From the NCBI GenBank assembly GCA_016841645.1, contig JAENYS010000013.1, positions 1-64,000 on the forward strand: a stretch of 64,000 bases of DNA. The letters run 5' to 3'. The notes beneath the pieces were generated by a model, which worked only from the letters and a program-made list of their open reading frames with translations, was not told the DNA's origin and searched no databases. Positions 56,520 through 64,000 of this stretch are shown here, piece after piece. The position numbers and the translations under genes were made by a program. This DNA comes from Desulfoscipio geothermicus (GTDB lineage: Bacteria; Bacillota; Desulfotomaculia; Desulfotomaculales; Desulfallaceae). Position 1 is the stretch's first letter. The number at the start of each line of letters is the position of its first letter.

Positions 56520-57545
56520 CTATATCAAAGTAATATCGAATGGGAGGGAAGCTAATGGTTTTCCCAGTGGGGTTTTGACCTGGTTCAACATTTCAGAGAC
56601 TGGCACCGGTTCGAGGCCGCGCTCCCGTAATCTTTGGATAATGACCGGCAAAGCCTTAAGCGTGTTCGGGTGGCCTTCATGCATGATAATGATGGAGCCC
56701 GGCTTAACTTGCTCAAGTACGCCGGCCACAATTTTCTCCGGGGGAGGGTCCTCCCAGTCCCGGGGGTCGACATCCCATATGATTACCTTATAGCCTAGCT
56801 GCTTCGCTACCGCCAGCACATTATCATTGCGTCCACCATAAGGGGGGCGCAACAGGCTAATTTCCCGGCTTAAATTAGTTTGCACCTGGTTTTCCACAAG
56901 GCGCAAATCTTCGGCAATAGCCTCTGCTGTTAGCTGGTCCAGCCTGGCGTGTCCCCAGGAATGGCTGCCGATTTCACTGCCATATTGCACCACCTTACGC
57001 GCCAGCTCGGGATAATCTTTAATACGTTGACCAACCATAAAAAAAGTAGCCCGGACATTTAGCCTGTCCAACACTGCTAAATATTGCGCGGTCATTTGGG
57101 GAAAGGGACCGTCGTCAAAGGTTAAGGCCACCATATTATTTATATCATCTACTCTTTTGATTAACTGGTCGGTTGCCTCAGACTTCGGATTTGCCGGTGG
57201 TGCAATCGTTGTCTGTGAGATTAAGCTCTGATCAGGCTTAGTTGTATCTGCCGGGTTTCCTTGATTGACCTTGGCCGGTTCATCTTCAGTTACAGCGACA
57301 CTTTGCCCGGTACTGGGGACAGAGGACTGCACCGGTATACTGTTTTTTTCTTCTACTTGTGGTTGACCGGGTCTTATTGTCTTCTCATGTGTTGCTTTAA
57401 CCTGCCGGCTTATTTTTAGCCCTGTTTCATTTATTGAAATGCTGGATGGGGCATTGGCATTGGTGGGAAATAAGCAAAAAAAACAGAAACAAACAATTAG
57501 CAAGAACATTATTACTGTCAAAATGCGTAAATGTACGGATGGCAT
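56520..57545 (-). CDS. Polysaccharide deacetylase (NodB domain), membrane-anchored
   Basis: A 341-residue secreted or anchored deacetylase of peptidoglycan or chitin-like polymers. A membrane segment or signal sequence lies at about 5-27, then a low-complexity Thr/Pro/Ser linker to about 130, then the NodB domain: VALTFDDGPFPQMT (metal Asp pair), GSEIGSHSWGHARLDQL (His pair) and RPPYGGRND. ATG 57545 is chosen because GAAGAGGTAG precedes it; GTG/ATG at 57578 has none. It belongs to the PdaA/PdaB-like group often active in sporulation (inference). Confidence 0.85.
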   Translation of the reverse strand: MPSVHLRILTVIMFLLIVCFCFFCLFPTNANAPSSISINETGLKISRQVKATHEKTIRPGQPQVEEKNSIPVQSSVPSTGQSVAVTEDEPAKVNQGNPADTTKPDQSLISQTTIAPPANPKSEATDQLIKRVDDINNMVALTFDDGPFPQMTAQYLAVLDRLNVRATFFMVGQRIKDYPELARKVVQYGSEIGSHSWGHARLDQLTAEAIAEDLRLVENQVQTNLSREISLLRPPYGGRNDNVLAVAKQLGYKVIIWDVDPRDWEDPPPEKIVAGVLEQVKPGSIIIMHEGHPNTLKALPVIIQRLRERGLEPVPVSEMLNQVKTPLGKPLASLPFDITLI

Positions 57546-57736
57546 AAGCTTACTACCTCTTCCCGGAAATATGTCCATTGTTTATAATAATAGACGAATT
57601 TTTTCATAATTTGTTGCATTAATCACCGACAGTTTAAAAATATTTAAGTTAAAATAATACTGTTGTTCCATAATACTGAATATCTTGTACTGCTATAATT
57701 TTTGCGCTATTATGTATAAAAAGGGAAGTGTTGTAA

Positions 57737-58939
57737 ATGAGGTTGACTCCAGCAGGCGAGCTGACCCGGCGGGTTGCCGCATTGCAAAAACTACTGCGGC
57801 AACAGGGCGTTGATGGCGCGTTAATTATGGAAAATGCGGATTTGTTTTATTATGCAGGCACCGTTCAGCGTGCCCACCTGTTTATTCCCGCCGAGGGCAG
57901 GCCTTTGTTGATGGTGAAGAAAAGCTATACCCGTGCGCGGGAGGAATCTGCGTTAGAGGATATAATTCCCCTGGCTAATGTAAAAGACTTGCCTAAAATG
58001 CTTGTTGAGCATGGTTATAAAAATATAGCCACCCTGGGTCTTGAGTTGGACGTACTGCCTGTAGCGCTCTACCTGCTCTACCAAAAGTTGTTTGCGGCTG
58101 CTCAGATTGTTGATATCAATGCGTTAATCCGTTCTGTGCGCATGGTTAAGTCACCATATGAAATTGAGGTGCTCCGGGACGCCGCCCAACTTAATTATAC
58201 TCTTTTTTCCAGGGTCAAAGACTATTTAAAAGAAGGCATTACCGAATTAGAACTAGCGGGTCAACTGGAAGCGGTCTATCGCCTGGCAGGACACCAGGGC
58301 ATTGTAAAAATGCGGGGATTTAATAATGAGGTTTCTTATGGCCACATTTTGTCTGGTACTAATGGGTCTATACCTAGTTCTATGGATAGTCCTACCGGGG
58401 GGCCGGGTGTAAGCATTTCCTTCCCTCAGGGTGCCGGCTATAAGAAAATAGCCGGGAATGAGCCTGTTATGATTGATTATGTAGGGGTTATTGACGGCTA
58501 TCTGGCCGACCAGACCCGTATATTTTGTATCGGTCAAATGCCGGACAAACTCATCCAAGCATATGAGACAGCTTTCCGTATTCAGGAGGTCGTTAAGCAG
58601 ATGGCTGTACCGGGGGCATCGTGCGAGGAAATTTATAAGCACGCCATCAATATGGCGTCGGAATCTGGATATGGAGAATATTTTATGGGCTTCCCTGACC
58701 CCGTGCCTTTTTTAGGACATGGCGTGGGTATAGAGCTCAATGAATGGCCGGTGTTAGCCCCTGGTTTTAAAACCCCGCTGGAAAAGGGCATGATTATTGC
58801 TGTAGAGCCAAAATTTATTTTTCCGGAAGGTGCCGTGGGAATAGAAAATACCTATGTAGTGGGGGAAAAAGGGCTGGAAACACTGACATTATTTGATGAA
58901 AATATAATTTATCTTAACCATCCGGAAAGCAGGGATTAG
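57737..58939 (+). CDS. M24-family Xaa-Pro aminopeptidase-like peptidase
   Basis: A 400-residue metallopeptidase with creatinase-type N-terminal domain (about 5-135) and the pita-bread catalytic domain (about 150-390). Metal ligands are recognisable: two Asp in MIDYVGVIDGYLADQTR, His in GHGVGIELNEWP, and Glu in IIAVEPKFIFPEGAVGIENTYVV. ATG 57737 follows AAGGGAAGTG. Its stop overlaps the convergent 48-residue gene by four bases. Exact peptide specificity unknown. Confidence 0.85.
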   Translation: MRLTPAGELTRRVAALQKLLRQQGVDGALIMENADLFYYAGTVQRAHLFIPAEGRPLLMVKKSYTRAREESALEDIIPLANVKDLPKMLVEHGYKNIATLGLELDVLPVALYLLYQKLFAAAQIVDINALIRSVRMVKSPYEIEVLRDAAQLNYTLFSRVKDYLKEGITELELAGQLEAVYRLAGHQGIVKMRGFNNEVSYGHILSGTNGSIPSSMDSPTGGPGVSISFPQGAGYKKIAGNEPVMIDYVGVIDGYLADQTRIFCIGQMPDKLIQAYETAFRIQEVVKQMAVPGASCEEIYKHAINMASESGYGEYFMGFPDPVPFLGHGVGIELNEWPVLAPGFKTPLEKGMIIAVEPKFIFPEGAVGIENTYVVGEKGLETLTLFDENIIYLNHPESRD

Positions 58940-59082
58940 TTATTTGACTCTTTTTCCGCGTTAAATGCTGCTAATGGGTCAGTTTCTTCGTTGAGGGCCG
59001 CTTTAAGGTTTTCTAACCCCGGTCCGTACTTTGTATCTGGTATGGGGACCTTTTCATCGATGGGGTTCTTATTAAGAGACAT
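58936..59082 (-). CDS. Small hypothetical protein (48 aa)
   Basis: A 48-residue gene starting at ATG 59082, six bases behind GGAGGTG, a strong site that decides the start over upstream TTG/ATG candidates. The product is polar and acidic (MSLNKNPIDEKVPIPDTKYG, LKAALNEETDPLAAFNAEKE), with no cysteine or membrane segment. It overlaps the M24 stop by 4 bases. Function unknown; the size and polarity recall small spore proteins, but this is speculation. Confidence 0.6.
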   Translation of the reverse strand: MSLNKNPIDEKVPIPDTKYGPGLENLKAALNEETDPLAAFNAEKESNN

Positions 59083-59326
59083 TTGTATCACCTCCAACAT
59101 AGCAGTTACCCGAAGCAATTTTTTTATACTATTAAAAATTAGCACTGGCCATATCTATAAGGCTAGTGCCGGAATTAAATCCATATTAAACTCTTCAACA
59201 ATTAGATAATACCATAATTTAAGAACATCTGTAACGACGGGGCTCGTAAGTCAGCAAATTGGCTTAACCAGGAGAGAACCGGGTTTTGCTCTGGTTGACA
59301 AAAATTTATTCTTACGTCCCTACTTG

Positions 59327-60442
59327 TTACCGCAAGTTTTCGGGATTTAAACCCTCAAGTTCTTTTGTAACGAACCTGCCATCCTTCCTTACCAGCACAT
59401 CGTCAAAATATATTTCACCGCCGCCATGCCCGGGTGTTTGAATGCATACCAGATCCCAGTGTATGGCGGATTTGTTTCCATTGAAGCATTCATCATAAGC
59501 GCTGCCCGGAGTAAAATGAAAAGAGCCGGAAATTTTTTCGTCAAACAAGGTGTCTTTCATCGGGGCAGTAATATACGGATTAACACCCAGGGCAAATTCA
59601 CCGATATACCTGGCTCCTTCATCGGTATCCAATACTTTGTTGATCCTCTCTTCGTCGTTGGCTGTTGCTTTAACTATTTGTCCGTTTCTAAATTCCAATC
59701 TGATATGCTCATAAACAAACCCCTGGAACTGGGACGGGGTATTATAGGTTATATAACCGTTGACCGAATCCCTAACAGGTGCCGAGTAGACTTCACCGTC
59801 CGGGATGTTACTTTTTCCCGCACATTTGATGGCCGGCAGGCCTTTGATGGAGAATGTCAAATTAGTATTGCGTCCCACAATTTTAACCTTATCAGTGCGG
59901 GTCATTAATTCAACCAGCGGTTCCATAGCACGGGACATTTTAGCATAATCCAGGTTGCATACGTTAAAATAATAGTCCTCAAATGCTTCCGTGCTGGTTG
60001 CTGCTTGTTGGGCCATAGAAGGTGACGGGTATCTTAATACAACCCACTTGGTTTTAGCCACCCGAATATTTTCGTGCACTACTTTCCAGAAATATTTATT
60101 GTATAAATCCATTTTATCCGAGGGCACATCAGACAACTCGGAACTATTCCCTCCGGATCGAATACCAATATAGGCATTCATTTCATTCATCCTAACAGCT
60201 TCATATTGGGCACGGAGTTTTACCTGTTCTTCCCCTGCACCCAATAGCCAGGCTCTTTCAATGGAGTTGTCCTTTAATGAAACAAAGGGCAGACCGCCGG
60301 CTCGATATACCTCTTTTACTAACTCCTTTACTAGTGGTGCCTCAATGCCCGTGTTTTCTATTAAAACCTTTTCTCCACACTGCAATGCGCAGGAATAGCG
60401 TATCAGTCTTTGAGCCAACACAGTAATGCGTGGATCAACCAT
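59327..60442 (-). CDS. M29-family aminopeptidase
   Basis: A 371-residue thermophilic-type metallo-aminopeptidase (AmpS/AmpT/PepS group). Expected metal-ligand segments are present: NIPDGEVYSAPV, EGARYIGEFALGVN, DEKISGSFHFTPGSAY and SAIHWDLV. The N-terminal fold begins VDPRITVLAQRLIRYSCALQCGEKVLIE. ATG 60442 follows GGAGGGGTTTTC. Single gene in a peptidase pair with the M24 gene on the other strand. Confidence 0.88.
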   Translation of the reverse strand: MVDPRITVLAQRLIRYSCALQCGEKVLIENTGIEAPLVKELVKEVYRAGGLPFVSLKDNSIERAWLLGAGEEQVKLRAQYEAVRMNEMNAYIGIRSGGNSSELSDVPSDKMDLYNKYFWKVVHENIRVAKTKWVVLRYPSPSMAQQAATSTEAFEDYYFNVCNLDYAKMSRAMEPLVELMTRTDKVKIVGRNTNLTFSIKGLPAIKCAGKSNIPDGEVYSAPVRDSVNGYITYNTPSQFQGFVYEHIRLEFRNGQIVKATANDEERINKVLDTDEGARYIGEFALGVNPYITAPMKDTLFDEKISGSFHFTPGSAYDECFNGNKSAIHWDLVCIQTPGHGGGEIYFDDVLVRKDGRFVTKELEGLNPENLR

Positions 60443-60733
60443 GAAAACCCCTCCTTGCTTCTTATGTTGTTTGAAAGGAAGAACATTCCTTACTTAAATT
60501 GTATCATGTTTTTAAAAAATTACCCTCTAAAAGGAAGAAGCATCAATTGATAAATATTACCCGCAATTTGGTTTTAAGCCTGCCAGTATATGCAATATAA
60601 AAGCTCCCTTGATGTACCGGACGAATCCTTTATGGCCTTAGAACTTGAAAGTGGTAGTCTTTCGGGTGTTTCAGGAACTGTAATTCACCCTAAAGAATTC
60701 TTTGAGTAGTCTGTAATTCCCACAATAAAAGCA
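60443..60733. other. Intergenic region, one short open frame
   Basis: A 39-residue frame at 60590-60709 (MQYKSSLDVPDESF..) has no clear ribosome site and no recognised family; it could be a remnant. No other structure is evident. Confidence 0.3.
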
Positions 60734-61435
60734 CTACTGGTTTTGGTGCAATTTGGACAGGCGGTCAAGCTCTTTTTTAACATCAAAATACAAAAGGACG
60801 GCAACCAGAACACCAATGCCCAGGTTAATATAGCCTTTGTTAATATTTATAAGGTTATAAATAAATGCAGTTTCCAGCAGCAGAGCGGGAAACTTGCCTA
60901 TTGTGGTTGCTATTATGAAGTTCCATAGTCCAATGGCGGTTAAGGATCCGAGTAGATTAATTAATCCTGATGGCACAAAAGGGGCCATGCGCAGTATCGT
61001 TAGGAAATAAATTTGTTTTATTCCTGGTAAAGCATTGACTGTTTTTATATACTTCCAGCGATCAGTGGGAATTCTGGCGGCGGATTTTATACCCCACCGG
61101 TATAGCATGAAAGAAACTGTGGCACCAATAACCTCTCCCGTCCAGGATACCAGGAACCCTTCGTACAGGCCGAAGACCAGCACATTAGCCCCGGTTAAAA
61201 ATACTGAAGGTACCACTCCCATAACGCTGATAGCAGCATTAATATAAATGCTCATCAGAATAGCCGGTGTTCCCGCACCTGCAATTACCCGTGCCGCGGA
61301 CTGTATATCACCTGAGGCGGCGGTTTGCACCACAGCACTTAAATTAATATCCCATAGAAATATTGTTGTTAAAAACAATATAAGGGTAAAACCTAATATA
61401 ATTAAAGGTTTCTTAATGCCGGTACTTGATTTCAT
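60734..61435 (-). CDS. TVP38/TMEM64 (SNARE-associated, DedA-like) membrane protein
   Basis: A 233-residue multi-span membrane protein with five to six hydrophobic segments. The family core is at about 80-170: PSVFLTGANVLVFGLYEGFLVSWTGEVIGATVSFMLYRWGIKSAAR and LRMAPFVPSGLINLLGSLTAI. DedA/TVP38 proteins support membrane lipid homeostasis. ATG 61435 is the start; the ribosome site is weak (upstream ATATAATGTATG). Single gene. Confidence 0.82.
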   Translation of the reverse strand: MKSSTGIKKPLIILGFTLILFLTTIFLWDINLSAVVQTAASGDIQSAARVIAGAGTPAILMSIYINAAISVMGVVPSVFLTGANVLVFGLYEGFLVSWTGEVIGATVSFMLYRWGIKSAARIPTDRWKYIKTVNALPGIKQIYFLTILRMAPFVPSGLINLLGSLTAIGLWNFIIATTIGKFPALLLETAFIYNLININKGYINLGIGVLVAVLLYFDVKKELDRLSKLHQNQ

Positions 61436-61693
61436 ACATTATATATTACTACATTTTTATACATCCAGCACCAGTCACTTATCATCCCAGGCGATTTATA
61501 AGTAGAATAACGGTTGAGTTGACCATTGGATGAAAAAAAATTAATCTTATGGCTAGAGTGTTATAATATGTAAAGAAATGCCGTAAGGATCCAAACTTAT
61601 CTTAAATTTACCTGTAAATTTTGGAACCTTTTCTATAATACTTAAGGTGATAAACGTATTTTTAATAATGTGTACGAGAACGGAGTGAACCAC

Positions 61694-63046
61694 TTGCAGG
61701 TAGGACAGGAAGTAAAACTGCAAATAACAGATATCAATCGCTACGGTGAGGGCATTGGGCGGGCGAATGAAGGTATGGTAATTTTTGTACCCGGCGCGGT
61801 AACCGGGGAGCAGGTTGCCGTCCGAATTAAAGAACTACGTAAGAGATATGCCCGGGGGACGCTGTTGGAAACCGTTAAACCTTCGGAATACCGGGTGATG
61901 CCGTCCTGTGGCCTGGCTGAACGTTGTGGTGGCTGTAATCTGCAGCATATTGCCTACAATGAGCAGTTGCGGTGGAAGACCACCCTGGTCAAGCAAAATA
62001 TAGCCCGTATAGGCGGAGTCGACAGGGGTGTAGTGCGCGATATCATTGGTATGAAGGATCCCTGGCATTACCGCAACAATGTTCGGTTGAAGGTGCAGCG
62101 GAAGGGCGGGAAAGTGGCACTGGGGTTTTTCGCTGCGGAATCGCACCAAGTGGTTGCGGGCATCGATAACGTTTCCGGGGCTTCTTGCTTGCTTGCCCAC
62201 AGTGATTTGAACCGGGTGGCCAAAAAGGTACAAGCAGTGCTGGAGGATAGCGCGGTATGTGCGGCATTACCGGAGGAGATAATGCTGCGCCTGGGCAGCA
62301 CCGGTGAAGTGATGGTGGTATTAATATGCAAAACTTCAGGCGCCCAAAGCGGAGAGTCTCTGGCTGGGTTAACCGGCGAAATATCTGTCATTCCCGGAGT
62401 GGTGACGGTGGTGGGTTATGCCCGTGGCACCAGTAAAAAAACAGGCGGCGGCCGTTATCATACTCTGGCCGGTCGGGGCTATATTGAGGATGAAATCGAC
62501 GGACTGCGTTTTCGTATTTCCGCTGCCTCCTTTTACCAGGTTAACCCATCCCAAACTGCTGTGCTGTATCAAAAAGCATTGGAATACAGTGCTTTGCAGG
62601 GGAATGAAGATGTTGCCGACGCGTACTGCGGGGTGGGTACCATTGCCCTATACGTGGCCCGGTACGCCAAAGCAGTACGGGGTTACGAGGTTGTGCCGGG
62701 GGCGGTGCGGGATGCTGAAGCCAATGCCGCGCTTAACGGTATAGAAAACGCTCGCTTTCTTACCGGTGCAGTGGAGCGGGTACTGGCGGAGCATGTGGAC
62801 AAGGGGTATCACCCGGAGGTGGTGGTGCTAGACCCGCCCCGCAGCGGCTGTCGTACCGAGGTGCTGGATGCCCTGGCCCAAAGCGGTGCTCGGAGGGTCG
62901 TTTACGTTTCCTGTGATCCTGCCACCCTGGCCAGGGACGTGGGATATCTGCACCGGTTGGGTTTCATGCTGCAGGAAGTGCAGCCCGTGGACATGTTCCC
63001 GCATACAGGGCATGTTGAGACGGTGGTGTTGATGTCGAGGGTTTAG
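61694..63046 (+). CDS. 23S rRNA (uracil-5-)-methyltransferase, RlmD/RlmCD family
   Basis: A 450-residue SAM-dependent TrmA/RumA-type m5U methyltransferase. TRAM domain at about 2-60 (QITDINRYGEGIGRANEGMVIF), iron-sulfur cysteines in CGLAERCGGCNLQHI (about 75-89), SAM motif DAYCGVGTIALYVA (about 306-319), and the catalytic Cys in VYVSCDPATLARD (about 409-413). The start is taken at TTG 61694, six bases after GGAGTG; GTG 61670 lacks a ribosome site. Target is probably U1939 or U747 of 23S rRNA (family knowledge). Confidence 0.9.
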   Translation: MQVGQEVKLQITDINRYGEGIGRANEGMVIFVPGAVTGEQVAVRIKELRKRYARGTLLETVKPSEYRVMPSCGLAERCGGCNLQHIAYNEQLRWKTTLVKQNIARIGGVDRGVVRDIIGMKDPWHYRNNVRLKVQRKGGKVALGFFAAESHQVVAGIDNVSGASCLLAHSDLNRVAKKVQAVLEDSAVCAALPEEIMLRLGSTGEVMVVLICKTSGAQSGESLAGLTGEISVIPGVVTVVGYARGTSKKTGGGRYHTLAGRGYIEDEIDGLRFRISAASFYQVNPSQTAVLYQKALEYSALQGNEDVADAYCGVGTIALYVARYAKAVRGYEVVPGAVRDAEANAALNGIENARFLTGAVERVLAEHVDKGYHPEVVVLDPPRSGCRTEVLDALAQSGARRVVYVSCDPATLARDVGYLHRLGFMLQEVQPVDMFPHTGHVETVVLMSRV

Positions 63047-63160
63047 AACGGGGTGTCTGGAAAGGCTTGATATAAGCCTTCGTGTAATTTTGTGTTTGAA
63101 ATCAGAGCATAAAGAATGTGATTTTTTCGCTTCGTGGGAGTATGTTAAAACTGGCCCTAG

Positions 63161-64000
63161 ATTGCCATATACTGCCGTGTCAACACAACACATGAGTCAC
63201 AGGATGAAAGTTTGGACATTCAAATAAAAACCCTAAAGCAAGTTGTAGAAAACAACCCAAAATGGAAACTGTACGAAATCTATAGTGATAAAGATTCAGG
63301 AGGAAATGTGGCGCGTTATGGATTTCAGAAATTGATTTCTGATTGCTACGAAAATCGGATTGATATTGTTTTAGTGAAAACCATCAGCCGCTTTGCCAGA
63401 AATACGGTTGATTTGCTCGAAACGGTAAGTAGACTCAAGGGGTTGGGCGTTGAGATAATATTTCAAGAAAACCTAAGAACCAGTGAAGCAGATAATGATC
63501 TACTAATATCTGCACTCAGTGCAATTGCCCAGGCCGAAAGTGAATCGACTGGTGAGGCGATCAAGTGGGGTTTAAAGCGCGGGTTCATGTCTGGGAACTC
63601 AAAGCTGTATTCCCGCAAGTGTTTTGGCTATAAACGTAATGAAGATGGCGAGCTAATTATTGATGAAGGACAAGCAGAAGTTGTCCGCTTGATTTATGAT
63701 TTATACTTAAGCGGACTCAGCATAGTTTTAATTATCCGGGAACTTGAGCAAAGAAACATCAAATCACCACAGGGCAAAGATACTTGGTCGAAACATGCCA
63801 TTCAAAATATATTAACCAATGAAAAGTATATCGGGCATGTGTTGTTCGCAAAACCTATTCCGGTGATTTCCCAAATAATAAGCAACGTAAAAATAGTGGC
63901 GAGCAGGACCAGTTCTTAATGAAAGATGCTCACGAACCGATTATAGAATCCGGAATATTTGAAAAGGTCTAAGCAGAAATGAGACGAAGAAGCAATGTTG
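63161..64000 (+). pseudogene. Decayed large serine recombinase, cut by window end
   Basis: A serine-recombinase relic of the SpoIVCA/resolvase type. IAIYCRVNTTHESQDESLDIQI (63161 onwards) is the start region, but the catalytic Ser of RVST is Asn (codon AAC), and no start codon is found (TAG at 63158, ATT 63161). The resolvase domain continues with IYSDKDSGGN and SRFARNTVDLLETV, then the recombinase domain. A 1-base deletion near 63845-63855 shifts the frame, after which the correct frame reads KTYSGDFPNNKQRKNSGEQD and is broken again by TAA at EKV-stop-AEM (about 63970). Three independent lesions show a dead gene. Confidence 0.85.

Noticed and set aside
60590-60709. 39-residue frame between the M29 and TVP38 genes
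   Set aside because: No ribosome site and no family; kept only as a possible remnant.
1-64000. CRISPR array, rRNA operon or complete prophage
   Set aside because: No evenly spaced direct repeats, no rRNA sequence and no phage structural genes were seen.

Overview
The window looks like a chromosome segment of an anaerobic, spore-forming Gram-positive clostridium, most like the Desulfotomaculum/Pelotomaculum (Peptococcaceae) group. Grounds: ftsZ-spoIIGA-sigE-sigG in line, spore-coat-type proteins, a class III (anaerobic, glycyl-radical) ribonucleotide reductase, a molybdenum-cofactor-type riboswitch, a T-box leader, frequent GTG/TTG starts behind strong Shine-Dalgarno sites, and lipoprotein and cell-wall genes of Gram-positive type. 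Genus assignment is inference.

Layout. 1-5331 is an accessory island: a 5'-incomplete tyrosine recombinase, diverged repeats, a compact foldable element, a small excisionase-like gene facing an XRE regulator, a long non-coding stretch with its own promoter and terminator, a HicAB toxin-antitoxin pair, and an excisionase/integrase pair abutting the 3' end of tRNA-Leu(CAA). 5612-10312 holds an ECF sigma/anti-sigma pair, a NifU-domain gene with an in-frame UGA at the second Cys of its CxxC motif, a nitrilase-family amidase and a YchF-type NTPase. 10500-20236 is a Flp/Tad pilus locus: pilin, prepilin peptidase, TadE, TadG-like, CpaB, CpaE with a receiver domain, CpaF, TadB, TadC, a DUF192 protein and a HAMP protein with an eroded chemoreceptor tip. 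A DegS/DegU-like two-component system faces it. 22397-29083 contains an L,D-transpeptidase, two coat-like proteins, a REP-like palindrome, a FAD oxidase, a FakA/DegV pair and small genes and remnants.

29225-50424 is a division and sporulation backbone: divIB/ftsQ, two DUF881 genes, a small basic protein, ftsA, ftsZ, spoIIGA, sigE, sigG, a YlmC/YmxH protein, nrdR-nrdD-nrdG, a LysM/BsuPI protein, an MBL ribonuclease, pgeF, then the ylm cluster (HlyD-like, YggS, sepF, proC, yggT, ylmH, divIVA, yggU). 50421-53548 is T-box-ileS. 53686-56406 is a molybdate/tungstate ABC transporter behind a Moco riboswitch. The remainder holds a polysaccharide deacetylase, two peptidases, a TVP38 membrane protein, an rRNA m5U methyltransferase and a decayed serine recombinase cut by the window end.

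Most notable signals: the UGA-containing NifU-domain gene (candidate selenoprotein, with alternatives), the 92-nt three-way-junction element at 1325-1416, the promoter/operator-to-terminator non-coding unit at 2482-3010, and a sigma-F-type promoter that fixes the sigG start.
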